A DNA stretch of 64,000 bases from Demequina iriomotensis (GCF_000971395.1 NZ_BBME01000010.1:124001-188000); one strand, 5' to 3'. Positions 33,434-42,752 are shown, counted from the first letter of the stretch. Notes: generated by a model from the letters alone, not told the origin. Numbers and translations: made by a program.

Positions 33434-34753
33434 CTACGCGGGGCCGACGCGCACCGAGACGCGCTCGCGCGAGGCGATGTCCGCGGCCAGCACGCGGACC
33501 TGGTCGGCGGTCACCGCGTGGACGTCATCGAGCATCTCCGCGATCGACCACAGGTCGCCGAACACCAGCTCCGCCTTGCCCAGGCGGGACATGCGCGAGT
33601 ACGAGTCCTCGAGCCGCAGGACCATCGAGCCGGCGATCTGGCCCTTGGCCCGCTCGAGCTCCGCCTCGGTGATGCCGTCGGCCATGCGCTCGAGCTCGAC
33701 CGCCATGAGCCGCTCGACCTCGTCGACCTTCGCGGACGTGCACGCGCCGTAGACGCCGAACACGCCGGTCTCGGTGCTCGGGGCGCCGAACGAGTAGACC
33801 GAGTACGTGAGGCCCCGCTTCTCCCTGATCTCCTGGAACAGGCGCGAGCTCATGCCGCCGCCCAGGATCGCGTTGTAGACCGCGAGCGTGCTGCGCCGCT
33901 CGTCCGTGGCGCTGAAGCCGCGCGTGCCCAGCAGCACATGCGCCTGCTCGAGCTCGTGGCGGGTGATGCGCACCTCCGGCGTGAGGGTCGCCTCGACGGT
34001 CGCGAGGCGGTCGCGTCGGCCTGCCGGCACGATGCCGTCGGCGAGGTCCCAGCCGCCGCGCACCAGCGCATCGGCCACCATCGCGCACACGGCGTCGTGG
34101 TCCACTCCCCCGGCCGCCGTGACGATGAGGCCCGCGGGCGTGTAGTGCTGCTTGTAGTGCGCCCACACCGCGTCGCGGGTCACGGCGTTGATGATCTCCG
34201 GGGTGCCGCCGATGGGGCGGCCCAGCACGTGCCCGCCCAGCACCGCCTCGGTGAAGCGCTCGTGGATGACGTCGCCCGGGTCGTCCTCGTTCATCGCGAG
34301 CTCCTCGAGGATCACCCCGCGCTCCATGTCGAAGTCGGCCTGGTCGAGCCGCGCGCTCGTCACCATGTCGAGGATGACGTCGACGGCCATGGGCAGGTCG
34401 GTGTCGATCACCCGCGCGTAGTAGCAGGTGTACTCCTTGCCGGTGAGGGCGTTCGACTCCCCGCCGACGCGGTCGAACTCCTCGGCGATGTCGAGCGCGG
34501 TGCGGCGGGCCGTGCCCTTGAACAGCAGGTGCTCGAGGAAGTGGGTCGAGCCTGCGTGCTCCGGCGCCTCGTCGCGCGAGCCCACGCCGACCCACGCGCC
34601 GAGCGTCGCCGAGCGCATGCCCGGGATCTGCTCCGTGAGCACGCGCACGCCGCCGGGGAGGATCGTGCGCCGGACCACCGCGCCGTGGTCCTGCTCGATG
34701 GTGAGATCCGCGCCGATGGCGCCGGCGTGGACGAGGGGAAGCATGTGAGGCAT
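33434..34753 (-). CDS. M16 family zinc peptidase
   Basis: A 439-residue single-chain processing-peptidase-like protein (PepR/MPP-beta type). The inverted zinc motif HFLEH is in STHFLEHLLFKGT, with the distant Glu ligand in VILEELAMNEDD. The Arg/Tyr substrate-binding pair RGLTYSVYS is in the C-terminal half. The gene normally lies next to pnp in actinobacteria; here a regulator and a membrane protein are inserted between them. I place the start at the ATG at 34753 because of a leaderless -10 box 7 bases upstream. Confidence 0.92.
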   Translation of the reverse strand: MPHMLPLVHAGAIGADLTIEQDHGAVVRRTILPGGVRVLTEQIPGMRSATLGAWVGVGSRDEAPEHAGSTHFLEHLLFKGTARRTALDIAEEFDRVGGESNALTGKEYTCYYARVIDTDLPMAVDVILDMVTSARLDQADFDMERGVILEELAMNEDDPGDVIHERFTEAVLGGHVLGRPIGGTPEIINAVTRDAVWAHYKQHYTPAGLIVTAAGGVDHDAVCAMVADALVRGGWDLADGIVPAGRRDRLATVEATLTPEVRITRHELEQAHVLLGTRGFSATDERRSTLAVYNAILGGGMSSRLFQEIREKRGLTYSVYSFGAPSTETGVFGVYGACTSAKVDEVERLMAVELERMADGITEAELERAKGQIAGSMVLRLEDSYSRMSRLGKAELVFGDLWSIAEMLDDVHAVTADQVRVLAADIASRERVSVRVGPA

Positions 34754-34760
34754 GAGGGCG

Positions 34761-34766
34761 AGCCTA
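34761..34766 (-). promoter_or_regulatory. -10 box of a leaderless promoter for the M16 peptidase
   Basis: TAGGCT followed by 7 bases and ATG, the same hexamer and spacing as at dapF. Confidence 0.55.
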
Positions 34767-34808
34767 GTCGCGGGACCCCTCGGGTGAATCCCGATGACAG
34801 ATGTGGTC

Positions 34809-34876
34809 GGCTGGGACCGCCGGGCGCCTGCGGCGGCCCCAGCCGTGACACGCGTGCGCACGTGGCCCACGTGTCA
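34809..34876 (-). terminator. Double hairpin at the end of the GntR-type regulator gene
   Basis: Two stem-loops in series: GGCTGGG-A-CCGCC with GGCGG-C-CCCAGCC (34809-34844), and TGACACG with CGTGTCA (34846-34876), the latter overlapping the stop codon of the regulator gene. Likely a terminator that isolates the M16 gene. Confidence 0.55.
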
Positions 34877-35254
34877 TGGGGAATCGGAGGGCGACGTTCC
34901 ACGCGCCGATGCGCGGGTGGTGATCAACGCGGCCATCGCCGCGGCGTCGAGTCCGCGGGATGCGGCGAGATCGATGAAGGCGTCGGCGGCAACCACGAGC
35001 CGCGGGTCCGGCGCGCCCTGGCCGATCACTCGGGTCCCGCGTGCGCGCCCCGTCGCCACGAGCCCGGCGGCCTCGAGCTCGGCGTACGCTCGGGCCACCG
35101 TGCCGGGCGCGAGGGACAGGTCGGCGGCGAGCTGGCGAATCGGCGGCAGGCGCGTGCCATCGGCGAGCCCACCGGCTCGGATCAGGGCCGCGATCTGATC
35201 GCGGATCTGCTCGAACGGCGGAGTCGCGCGTGACGTGTCGATGGCGATCCTCAC
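34874..35254 (-). CDS. GntR family (YtrA-type) transcriptional regulator
   Basis: A 126-residue regulator with the N-terminal GntR winged helix (PPFEQIRDQIAALIR, LPPIRQLAADLSLAPGTVARAY, GTRVIG) and only a short helical C-terminus, as in the YtrA subfamily that controls membrane transporter genes. The GTG start overlaps the stop of the membrane-protein gene upstream (GTGA), so the regulator is co-transcribed with its probable target. A palindrome before the operon is a candidate operator. Confidence 0.9.
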   Translation of the reverse strand: MRIAIDTSRATPPFEQIRDQIAALIRAGGLADGTRLPPIRQLAADLSLAPGTVARAYAELEAAGLVATGRARGTRVIGQGAPDPRLVVAADAFIDLAASRGLDAAAMAALITTRASARGTSPSDSP

Positions 35255-36108
35255 ACCCGCGCCTCCTCGCGGGCGCCCGCGTCCACCCGCCCGGCCTTCG
35301 CCACGAACACGAGTCCCGAGACGATCGCGCCGACGACCGCCACCGTCACGATGGTCCATGCCGCGGTCCGCGCCACCTCCCAGGGCCCGGGCACGCCCAT
35401 GTCCTCGAGAACTCCCGGGACCCGCGTGAACAGCAGCGTGACGCCCGCGATGTAGACGAGCACGACGGCGTCCGCCAGCGCGATCACCGCCGAGCCCGCG
35501 GCGGCGCGCCACTCCCCGTCGGCCACCGCATCGTCCGTGGTCGCCGGAAGCCTGACGAGCCGCCGCGCGGCGAGCGCCACCGACAGCGCGAGCAGGGCCA
35601 CGACGAGGGCGATCGGCAGCCCGTAGAACCACCCGGGGTACGGACCGAGCCCGTGGGTCCGCGTTCCGCGGGACACGCTGAAGCTGTCGGTGTCGCCCGG
35701 GGTCGCCGTGACGGCGCCGAGGATCAGCAGCGCACCCAGGACCGCGACCAGGGCTCCGAACCCGAGGAGGGCCGCGGGGCGCAGGGCCTGGCGCGGTGCC
35801 CGCGCCTCGAGGCTCGCGGTGCGGAGCGGCCCGGCGTCCGGCGTGCGCCACACCGGCAGCGCGAACACCAGGAGCGCGAGCGCCGCCGCGAGGCCAGGGC
35901 CGGCGACCAGCACGCGGCCCTGGTACCCGCCCGTGCGCTCGGCGGCGACGAGCCACAGCACCAGCAGCGCGATCCCCGCGCTCCCCAGCGCCAGGAGGAG
36001 CCTGCCCCGGACCTGGAGGATCACCTCACGGCGCCACGCGAGCGCCGCTCCACCCGCCAGCGCGCCGACCGCCACCGCGGCCATGAAGAACACCGGAATT
36101 CCGAGCAC
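35251..36108 (-). CDS. Multispanning membrane protein (DUF1648-like context)
   Basis: A 285-residue protein with about seven hydrophobic segments and no recognisable catalytic motif. Genes of this kind, often DUF1648 proteins, are commonly paired with YtrA-type GntR regulators. I chose the GTG at 36108 because a GGGGGAG tract lies just before it; an ATG at 36153 would lie inside the palindrome. The function is unknown; a role in sensing or resisting cell-envelope stress would fit the pair but is inference. Confidence 0.7.
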   Translation of the reverse strand: MLGIPVFFMAAVAVGALAGGAALAWRREVILQVRGRLLLALGSAGIALLVLWLVAAERTGGYQGRVLVAGPGLAAALALLVFALPVWRTPDAGPLRTASLEARAPRQALRPAALLGFGALVAVLGALLILGAVTATPGDTDSFSVSRGTRTHGLGPYPGWFYGLPIALVVALLALSVALAARRLVRLPATTDDAVADGEWRAAAGSAVIALADAVVLVYIAGVTLLFTRVPGVLEDMGVPGPWEVARTAAWTIVTVAVVGAIVSGLVFVAKAGRVDAGAREEARV

Positions 36109-36131
36109 CGCTCCCCCTTGCACCACGTGAT

Positions 36132-36159
36132 TGATACAAGACAACACTGGCATGTATCA
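36132..36159. promoter_or_regulatory. Palindromic operator candidate for the GntR-type regulator
   Basis: TGATACA-N14-TGTATCA, two perfect 7-base half-sites, located 24 bases before the membrane-protein start in an AT-rich spot that should contain the promoter. The position fits autorepression by the regulator encoded second in the operon. Confidence 0.6.
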
Positions 36160-36329
36160 GCCATGCGACACAAGAGGGCGACGGCCGCGCCGGGTGCGGC
36201 GGTCCGAGGACCCATCGATCCGACAGGGGTGCCGCCACCGACCCCTCCGGCGGACCGTGCGCGGCTCGGCCCGACATCCGTGTCACCGTCCGCCCGAGCC
36301 CGCCGCCCCGCATCGTCCCCCGGGGACGC

Positions 36330-36363
36330 CGAAGGGCGGCCGGGTCACCCCGACCGCCCTTCG
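36330..36363 (-). terminator. Terminator hairpin after pnp
   Basis: CGAAGGGCGG pairs perfectly with CCGCCCTTCG across a 14-base loop, 20 bases beyond the pnp stop codon. Confidence 0.7.
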
Positions 36364-36383
36364 AGCGGAACTGCCAGACGTGC

Positions 36384-38600
36384 TTACGCCTCGACGGTCT
36401 CCTCGGCGGCCTCCTCGGAGCCCGCCTCCTCGACCACGCCGAGCGAGAGCTTGCCGCGCGGGTCGACCTCGGTGATCTCCACCTGGATCTTCTGGCCCAC
36501 GCCGAGCACGTCCTCGACGTTCTCGACGCGCTTGCCGCCGACGAGCTTGCGGATCTGCGAGATGTGCAGCAGGCCGTCCTTGCCCGGGCTGAGCGAGATG
36601 AAGGCGCCGAACGCGACGGTCTTCACCACGGTGCCGACGAAGCGCTCGCCGACCTCGGGGACGTGCGGGTTCGCGATCGCGTTGATCGCGGCGCGCGCGG
36701 CCTCCGCCGACGGGCCGTCGGTGGCGCCGATGTACACGGTGCCGTCGTCCTCGATGGAGATGTCCGCGCCCGTGTCGTCCTGGATCTGGTTGATCATCTT
36801 GCCCTTGGGGCCGATGACCTCGCCGATCTTGTCGACGGGGATGCGCACGGCGAGCACGCGGGGGGCGTGCGGGCTCATCTCGTCGGGCTCGGCGATCGCC
36901 TGCTCCATCACACCGAGGATGTGAAGGCGGGCGTCCTTGGCCTGCGACAGCGCGCCGCCGAGCACCGAGGCGGGGATGCCGTCGAGCTTGGTGTCGAGCT
37001 GGATCGCGGTGACGAACTCGGACGTGCCGGCGACCTTGAAGTCCATGTCGCCGAACGCGTCCTCGGCGCCCAGGATGTCGGTGAGGGCCGCGTAGCGGGT
37101 CTCACCGTCGACCGTGTCGGACACCAGGCCCATCGCGATGCCCGCGACGGGGGCCTTCAGCGGCACGCCGGCGTTGAGCAGCGCGAGCGTCGAGGCGCAG
37201 ACGGAGCCCATCGAGGTCGAGCCGTTCGAGCCGAGCGCCTCCGACACCTGACGGATCGCGTACGGGAAGTCCTCGCGCGACGGGAGCACGGGCACCAGGG
37301 CACGCTCGGCGAGCGCGCCGTGGCCGATCTCGCGACGCTTCGGCGAACCCACACGACCGGTCTCACCCGTCGAGAACGGCGGGAAGTTGTAGTGGTGCAT
37401 GTAGCGCTTCTTCGTCTCCGGGTTGAAGGAGTCGATCTGCTGCTCCATCTTGAGCATGTTGAGGGTGGTGATGCCCATGATCTGGGTCTCGCCACGCTCG
37501 AAGATCGCGGAGCCGTGCACGCGGGGCACCACGGCGACCTCGGCCGACAGCGGACGGATGTCCTTGAGGCCGCGGCCGTCGATGCGGACGCCGTCCTTGA
37601 GGATGCGCTGGCGGATGGTCTTCTTGGTGACCGCGCGGACCACCGCGGAGATCTCCTTCTCGCGACCCTCGAACTGCGCGTCGAACTGGGCGTGCGCGCC
37701 GTCCTTGATCTCGTCGAGGCGGTTCTCGCGCGTCTGCTTGTCGGCGATCTGGAGCGCCTCGGCGAGGTCGCCCTCGATGGCGCCCGACACGGCGGCGTAG
37801 ACGTCGTCCTGGTAGTCGAGGAAGCGCGGGAACTCCGCGGTCTCCTTCGAGGACTGCGCGGCGAGGGCGATCTGCGCCTCGCACAGCGCGCGGATGAACG
37901 GCTTCGCGGCCTCGAGTCCCTCGGCCACGACCTCCTCGGTCGGGGCCTTGGCACCCTCGGCGATGAGCTCGAAGGCGTCGTCCGTGGCCTCGGCCTCGAC
38001 CATCATGATCGCGACGTCGTCACCCGCGATGCGGCCGGCGACGACCATGTCGAAGACGGCGCGCTCCTTCTGGGAGTACTTGGGGAACGCGACCCACTGG
38101 CCGTCGATGAGCGCGATGCGCACGCCGCCGATGGGGCCGGAGAACGGCAGGCCGGCGATCTGCGTCGACGCGGAGGCCGCGTTGATCGCGAGCGTGTCGT
38201 ACGCGTCGTCCGGGTTGATCGCGAGCACCGTCACGACCACCTGGATCTCGTTGCGCAGGCCCGACACGAAGGTCGGGCGCAGCGGGCGGTCGATCAGACG
38301 GCACGTGAGGATCGCGTCCGTCGAGGGGCGACCCTCGCGGCGGAAGAACGAGCCGGGGATCTTGCCGGCAGCGTACGAGCGCTCCTCGACGTCCACGGTC
38401 AGGGGGAAGAAGTCGAAGCCGTCGCGCGGGCTCTTGCCGGCCGTGGTGGCCGACAGCAGCATGGTGTCGTTGTCGAGGTACGCGGCGACGGTGCCCGCGG
38501 CCTGCTGCGCGAGACGGCCCGTCTCGAAGCGGACCGTGCGGGTGCCGTAGGCGCCGTTGTCGATGACGGCCTCGGCGAACTTGATCTCAGGACCCTCCAT
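36384..38600 (-). CDS. pnp: Polyribonucleotide nucleotidyltransferase (PNPase)
   Basis: A 738-residue phosphorolytic 3'-5' exoribonuclease. Two RNase PH-like domains, then a KH domain ([28 protein letters not shown], cited by its parts GPKGKMI and DDGTVYIG) and an S1 domain ([17 protein letters not shown]). The core motif [20 protein letters not shown] is intact, in parts. The ATG start is preceded by GGAGCAACTCC, a weak site. A 180-base structured leader precedes it, as in other bacteria where PNPase controls its own mRNA. Confidence 0.97.
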   Translation of the reverse strand: MEGPEIKFAEAVIDNGAYGTRTVRFETGRLAQQAAGTVAAYLDNDTMLLSATTAGKSPRDGFDFFPLTVDVEERSYAAGKIPGSFFRREGRPSTDAILTCRLIDRPLRPTFVSGLRNEIQVVVTVLAINPDDAYDTLAINAASASTQIAGLPFSGPIGGVRIALIDGQWVAFPKYSQKERAVFDMVVAGRIAGDDVAIMMVEAEATDDAFELIAEGAKAPTEEVVAEGLEAAKPFIRALCEAQIALAAQSSKETAEFPRFLDYQDDVYAAVSGAIEGDLAEALQIADKQTRENRLDEIKDGAHAQFDAQFEGREKEISAVVRAVTKKTIRQRILKDGVRIDGRGLKDIRPLSAEVAVVPRVHGSAIFERGETQIMGITTLNMLKMEQQIDSFNPETKKRYMHHYNFPPFSTGETGRVGSPKRREIGHGALAERALVPVLPSREDFPYAIRQVSEALGSNGSTSMGSVCASTLALLNAGVPLKAPVAGIAMGLVSDTVDGETRYAALTDILGAEDAFGDMDFKVAGTSEFVTAIQLDTKLDGIPASVLGGALSQAKDARLHILGVMEQAIAEPDEMSPHAPRVLAVRIPVDKIGEVIGPKGKMINQIQDDTGADISIEDDGTVYIGATDGPSAEAARAAINAIANPHVPEVGERFVGTVVKTVAFGAFISLSPGKDGLLHISQIRKLVGGKRVENVEDVLGVGQKIQVEITEVDPRGKLSLGVVEEAGSEEAAEETVEA

Positions 38601-38790
38601 CAGGAGTTGCTCCTTGCCTATTCGTGGCAGGCAGGCGGATGCGGCTCACGCCGCGTCACTGATCGTCAGTCGAAACGCGCAGAAGAATCCCATCGAGGTG
38701 GGGTTCTGATCGTCACCACCGAGGATCAGCATCCGGCTGGCCTGCCAGGTTGAGTTGGGTGGCCCGGCGTGCCGGGCCGCGAACATCGTA
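38601..38790 (-). promoter_or_regulatory. pnp promoter and structured leader
   Basis: The 314-base gap between rpsO and pnp holds a -10 box TACGAT (38790-38785), a GGCCCGG/CCGGGCC hairpin that would form the very 5' end of the transcript (38761-38778), then AGAATCCC pairing with GGGGTTCT near 38682-38708 and CTGATC pairing with GATCAG just before it. No reading frame is present. The layout resembles leaders that are cut by an RNase and then recognised by PNPase. Confidence 0.5.
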
Positions 38791-38850
38791 TCAGCGCGGG
38801 GTGACGATGCACGGCGGAGGACGTCCCGCATCGTGCCCGGGTACGCGAAA

Positions 38851-38891
38851 GCCCGGCCGCTGCGACCTCGGGATGGAGGGAGCGGCCGGGC
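38851..38891 (-). terminator. Terminator hairpin after rpsO
   Basis: GCCCGGCCGCT pairs perfectly (11 bp) with AGCGGCCGGGC across a 19-base loop, 24 bases after the rpsO stop codon and upstream of the pnp promoter. rpsO and pnp therefore seem to be separate units. Confidence 0.65.
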
Positions 38892-38914
38892 AGACGCTGG
38901 GTGGGGCTGCGCGC

Positions 38915-39184
38915 TTAGCGGCGCAGGCCCAGACGCTCGATGAGCGCGCGGTAGCGCTCGATGTCGACGCGCTGGAGGTAGTTGAGGAGGTTGCGGCGAC
39001 GGCCGACCAGGAGGAGCAGGCCACGACGCGAGTGGTGGTCGTGCTTGTGCTCCTTGAGGTGCTCCGTCAGGTCCTTGATGCGCTGGGTCAGGACGGCGAC
39101 CTGGACCTCGGGAGAGCCGGTGTCGCCCTCGCGGGTCGCGTACTCGGCCATGATGGACTGCTTCACTGCTGCGTCGAGCGCCAC
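38915..39184 (-). CDS. rpsO: 30S ribosomal protein S15
   Basis: An 89-residue 16S rRNA-binding protein of the ribosomal platform. The S15 patterns [16 protein letters not shown] and [12 protein letters not shown] are complete. The GTG start is preceded by AAGAGAGAAC. The usual neighbour of pnp. Confidence 0.97.
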   Translation of the reverse strand: MALDAAVKQSIMAEYATREGDTGSPEVQVAVLTQRIKDLTEHLKEHKHDHHSRRGLLLLVGRRRNLLNYLQRVDIERYRALIERLGLRR

Positions 39185-39273
39185 TGTGTTCTCTCTTTCG
39201 TGTCGTTGCGCGGCGCAACCGGGCTTGTTCTCCGGTGCACTGGGATCCGCGGCCGTTCATACGGCGACGATCA

Positions 39274-39279
39274 AGGATA
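39274..39279 (-). promoter_or_regulatory. -10 box upstream of rpsO
   Basis: TATCCT on the minus strand, predicted start near 39267 and leader of about 80 bases. No clear -35 box. Confidence 0.35.
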
Positions 39280-39343
39280 CACGATGCGCGTGGGCACCCG
39301 CGACCGCACGGCGCCGGCACGGACTCCATGGCCCGGGACGATG

Positions 39344-40342
39344 CTACGGCCTCCCCCGCCGCTCGCCGTCACCCGGGCGACGCTGCGGGATCGGGCGCGA
39401 CTCGGGCCGCCGGCCCGCGCCGAACATGGGATCGCCGGCGTGCGCGCCCTCCTCGCGAGCGGGGCCGCCGACCCCCGATTGCGGGATGGGCCCCGCCGGC
39501 CCGATCTCGGGCGGCTCGAGACCCTTGCCGCCTCCGCGTTCCCGCAGGCGTCGCTCGACGAAGGTGGCGAGCCGCGAGACGGACATGTTGATGAGGATGT
39601 AGATCCCCGCACCGACGGTGAAGAAGACGATGCGGGACTCGTTGCCGAAGAACTCCGAGTTGAGCTTCATGGTCCGCAGCAGCTCCTCGTACGCGATGAT
39701 GAAGCCGAGCGACGTGTCCTTGAGCAGGACGACGAGCTGGGAGATGAGCGCCGGGAGCATGATGCGGACCGCCTGCGGCAGCTCGATGAGGAGCGTGGTG
39801 CGCATGGGCGACAGGCCTATGCTCAGGCCGGCCTCCCGCTGACCCCGGGGCAGCGCGGCGAGGCCCGCGCGCAGGATCTCCGCGACCACGGCCGCGTTGT
39901 AGACCACCAGGCCGAACACCACGGACCACAGGAAGGCCCACCCGAACACGAACTTCGCGAGGAACATCAGCAGCAGCACCGGGAGGCCGCGCGCGAGCTC
40001 CGTGAGGACGGTCGGCGGCATCGACACCCATCGGGTGGTCGCGCCGCGGCGCAGGATCGCGATCGCCCCGCCGATGAGGATCGCCACGGGAGCCGCGATC
40101 GCGGCCGCCAGGAGCGTGCGGCCCAGCCCCTTCGCGAGGGAGCCCCACACATCCGCGGGCGACTGCCCCAGCGCGCCGTCCCACAGGACCGCCCAGCGGT
40201 CGTTGAAGATGTCGCGCTGCCAGAACGCGTAGCCGATCCAGGCGGCCACCGCGACGAAGGCCAGCGAGAAGACGATGTTCAGGGTCCGGTCCAGCCGCTT
40301 CGCGCGCGGACCAGGGGCGTCGTAGAGGATCGAGCCGCTCAT
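39344..40342 (-). CDS. gluD: Glutamate-type ABC transporter permease, GluD-like
   Basis: A 332-residue permease of the His/Glu/Gln family with the EAA-type loop AAVVAEILRAGLAALPRGQREAG given here by its ends AAVVAEIL and GQREAG. The last 60 residues after the membrane domain are an unusual Gly/Pro/Arg-rich extension. The start overlaps gluC by 4 bases (ATGA). It acts with GluC as the membrane channel. Confidence 0.9.
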   Translation of the reverse strand: MSGSILYDAPGPRAKRLDRTLNIVFSLAFVAVAAWIGYAFWQRDIFNDRWAVLWDGALGQSPADVWGSLAKGLGRTLLAAAIAAPVAILIGGAIAILRRGATTRWVSMPPTVLTELARGLPVLLLMFLAKFVFGWAFLWSVVFGLVVYNAAVVAEILRAGLAALPRGQREAGLSIGLSPMRTTLLIELPQAVRIMLPALISQLVVLLKDTSLGFIIAYEELLRTMKLNSEFFGNESRIVFFTVGAGIYILINMSVSRLATFVERRLRERGGGKGLEPPEIGPAGPIPQSGVGGPAREEGAHAGDPMFGAGRRPESRPIPQRRPGDGERRGRP

Positions 40343-40989
40343 CGTGCGAACGCCACCTTCCGCTCGATGCGGGCCGCGAGCAGGCCCAGCGGGATGGTGA
40401 TGACGAGGTACATGAGGCCGATCCCGAAGAAGATGACGATGCCGTCGGTCGGATGCTTGTTCGTGAGCCGCTGCATGCTCGCCACCAGCTCGAAGTAGGC
40501 GAAGCCGGCAGCCACCGACGTGTTCTTGGTGTGCGCGATCAGCACCGAGATGAGCGGCGGGATCGCGGTGCGCCAGGCTTGGGGCACCACCACCTGCGAC
40601 AGCGTCTGGCCGAACGTCAGCCCGATGCTGCGCGCGGCCTCCGCCTGCCCCATGCCGACCGAGTTCACGCCGGAGCGCAGCGCCTCGCACACGAACGACG
40701 CCGTGTAGAGCGTCATGGCGATGACCGCGATCCAGAACCCCAGGGGCAGCACGAAGCCGAGCGACGGCGCCACGAACACCCAGAAGAAGAACATCACCGT
40801 GAGCGGCGTGTTGCGGACCAGCTCGACGTAGCCCGTGCCGAACGTGCGCAGGGGTCCCACGGGCGACACGCGCATGACCGCGAGGACCGTGCCCCACGCG
40901 AAGGCGAGCACGCCCGACACCGCCGTGAGGCTCAGCGTCGCGAGGAAGGCTCCCCAGATGGTGCCGAACTCCTCGATGAAGGTGCCCAT
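40339..40989 (-). CDS. gluC: Glutamate-type ABC transporter permease, GluC-like
   Basis: A permease of about 216 residues with the conserved loop in FVCEALRSGVNSVGMGQ and EAARSIGL. An ATG at 41010 is in frame but is buried in the stem of a 15-bp hairpin, and the ATG at 40989 (MGTFIEEFG) is preceded by GAGGAG, so I prefer the latter. Forms a heterodimer with GluD. Confidence 0.9.
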   Translation of the reverse strand: MGTFIEEFGTIWGAFLATLSLTAVSGVLAFAWGTVLAVMRVSPVGPLRTFGTGYVELVRNTPLTVMFFFWVFVAPSLGFVLPLGFWIAVIAMTLYTASFVCEALRSGVNSVGMGQAEAARSIGLTFGQTLSQVVVPQAWRTAIPPLISVLIAHTKNTSVAAGFAYFELVASMQRLTNKHPTDGIVIFFGIGLMYLVITIPLGLLAARIERKVAFAR

Positions 40990-41005
40990 GATCTCCTCGG
41001 GACGA

Positions 41006-41039
41006 GCCATGCGGCCCGTCGGAGGACGGGCCGCATGGC
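41006..41039 (-). terminator. Strong intercistronic hairpin between gluB and gluC
   Basis: A perfect 15-bp stem (GCCATGCGGCCCGTC and its complement) with a 4-base loop, right after the gluB stop codon and before gluC. Such hairpins usually protect the binding-protein mRNA and reduce read-through into the permease genes. Confidence 0.7.
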
Positions 41040-41046
41040 GAGGCCG

Positions 41047-41940
41047 CTAGTTCTCGTAGCGGTCCACGGTCGGGACCGCGGGCTCCGGGAGGATGTCGCC
41101 GACGTTCTCGTTCCAGGCCTCGAGCCAGCGGCCGTCCTCGAAGATCTCCTCGAGCACGTCGTTGATCCAGTCACGGAACTCGTCGTCGTCGTGCGCGAGG
41201 CCGATGCCGTACGGCTCCTCGGTGAAGGGCTCGCCCACCACCTTGAACTCGTCCGGGTACTGGTCCACGTAGCCGGCGAGGATCACGTTGTCGGTGGTGA
41301 CCACGTCGACCTGCCCGTTGCGCAGGGGATCGAGGCAGTCGCCGTACGCCGCGAACAGCGACAGCTCGGCGTCGGGGTAGTTCTCCGCGATGTTCGCCGC
41401 CGGGGTCGAGCCCTCGACCGAGCAGACCTTCGTTCCCGCGAGGTCGTCGGGACCGGCGATGTCCTCGTTGTCGACCATGGTCATGAGCGCCTGGCCCGCG
41501 TTGTAGTACGGCCCGGCGAAGCTCACCAGCTCCTTGCGCTCGTCGTTGATCGTGTAGGTCGCGACGACGATGTCGACGGAGCCGTCCTGGATGAACGGCT
41601 CGCGGTTCGCGGACACGGTCTCCACCCACGTGATCGAGTCCGCGTCGATCCCCAGCTCGCCCGCGATGATCGTGCCGATCGAGACGTCGAACCCGACGGG
41701 GTCGCCCGAGGGAGGCTTGAGGCCGAACAGGGGCTGGTCGAACTTGGTGCCGATGGTGATCTCGCCCGCCTCCGCGAGCGCGGCCATCGTGGAGCCCTCG
41801 GGGAAGTCCCCTGCGGCCATCGCATCGTCGCCCGCCATCGAGTCGTCGGTCTCCGGGCCCTCGTCGGACGCGCATGCCGCGAGCAGGGTTGCCGCCGCCA
41901 CGCCGAGCGCGGCGGCTGCCGCCTTCTTCCGGATCATCAT
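41047..41940 (-). CDS. gluB: Glutamate-type ABC transporter substrate-binding lipoprotein
   Basis: A 297-residue lipoprotein (lipobox LLAAC, Cys at about 23) with an acidic linker followed by a type II periplasmic-binding fold of the amino-acid family: TIGTKFDQPLFGLKP, then NREPFIQDGSVDIVVATYT. It captures glutamate or a related acidic amino acid outside the membrane, by homology with Corynebacterium GluB. Confidence 0.92.
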   Translation of the reverse strand: MMIRKKAAAAALGVAAATLLAACASDEGPETDDSMAGDDAMAAGDFPEGSTMAALAEAGEITIGTKFDQPLFGLKPPSGDPVGFDVSIGTIIAGELGIDADSITWVETVSANREPFIQDGSVDIVVATYTINDERKELVSFAGPYYNAGQALMTMVDNEDIAGPDDLAGTKVCSVEGSTPAANIAENYPDAELSLFAAYGDCLDPLRNGQVDVVTTDNVILAGYVDQYPDEFKVVGEPFTEEPYGIGLAHDDDEFRDWINDVLEEIFEDGRWLEAWNENVGDILPEPAVPTVDRYEN

Positions 41941-41990
41941 GGTGCTTCTCCTCTCCCTCGCCCCAGCCGGGGCGCTGATTCTGGATACCC

Positions 41991-42740
41991 CTAGTGCGTG
42001 AGGATCTTCGACAGGAAGTCCTTGGCGCGCTCCGACCGCGGATTCGTGAAGAACTCCTCCGGCGTGGCCTGCTCATGGATGCGGCCGTCCGCCATGAACA
42101 CCACGCGGTTCGCGGCCTTGCGGGCGAAGCCCATCTCGTGGGTGACGACGATCATGGTCATGCCCTCGTGCGCGAGCGCCACCATGACGTCGAGCACCTC
42201 GTTGATCATCTCCGGGTCGAGCGCGCTGGTGGGCTCGTCGAAGAGCATCACCTTGGGCCTCATCGCTAGCGATCGGGCGATGGCGACGCGCTGCTGCTGC
42301 CCGCCCGAGAGCTGCGCGGGATACTTCTGCGCCTGGTTCGCGACCCCGACGCGCTCGAGCAGCGCCATCGCCTCGTCCTCAGCCTGCCTCCTGGGCAGCT
42401 TCTTCACCTTGACGGGACCGAGCGTCACGTTCTCGAGGATGGTCTTGTGGGCGAACAGGTTGAAGGACTGGAACACCATGCCCACCTCGGCGCGCAGGTG
42501 GGCGAGCGCCTTGCCCTCCTGCGGGAGCGCCCTGCCGTCGACCGTGATGGTGCCGTCGTCGATGGTCTCGAGGCGGTTGATCGCGCGGCACAGGGTGGAC
42601 TTGCCCGAGCCCGAGGGGCCGATGACGATGACCACCTCGCCGCGCGCGACGGTCAGGTCGATGTCCTGGAGCACGTGAAGGTCGCCGAAGTGCTTGTTGA
42701 CCTTGTCGAGCACCACGAGAGCGTCGCTGGAGTCAGGCAT
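41991..42740 (-). CDS. gluA: Glutamate-type ABC transporter ATP-binding protein
   Basis: A 249-residue ATPase: Walker [10 protein letters not shown], signature LSGGQQQR, Walker [15 protein letters not shown], switch VVTHEMGFA. Gene order gluA-gluB-gluC-gluD is that of the Corynebacterium glutamate uptake system. I place the start at the ATG at 42740 because a leaderless -10 box lies 6 bases before it. Confidence 0.93.
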   Translation of the reverse strand: MPDSSDALVVLDKVNKHFGDLHVLQDIDLTVARGEVVIVIGPSGSGKSTLCRAINRLETIDDGTITVDGRALPQEGKALAHLRAEVGMVFQSFNLFAHKTILENVTLGPVKVKKLPRRQAEDEAMALLERVGVANQAQKYPAQLSGGQQQRVAIARSLAMRPKVMLFDEPTSALDPEMINEVLDVMVALAHEGMTMIVVTHEMGFARKAANRVVFMADGRIHEQATPEEFFTNPRSERAKDFLSKILTH

Positions 42741-42746
42741 CTTTCG

Positions 42747-42752
42747 ACCATA
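42747..42752 (-). promoter_or_regulatory. -10 box of a leaderless promoter for gluABCD
   Basis: TATGGT, then CGAAAG, then ATG. No Shine-Dalgarno sequence. Confidence 0.6.

Noticed and set aside
38601..38914. Riboswitch or tRNA in the rpsO-pnp gap
   Set aside because: Only simple hairpins are present; no cloverleaf or known riboswitch core was recognised.
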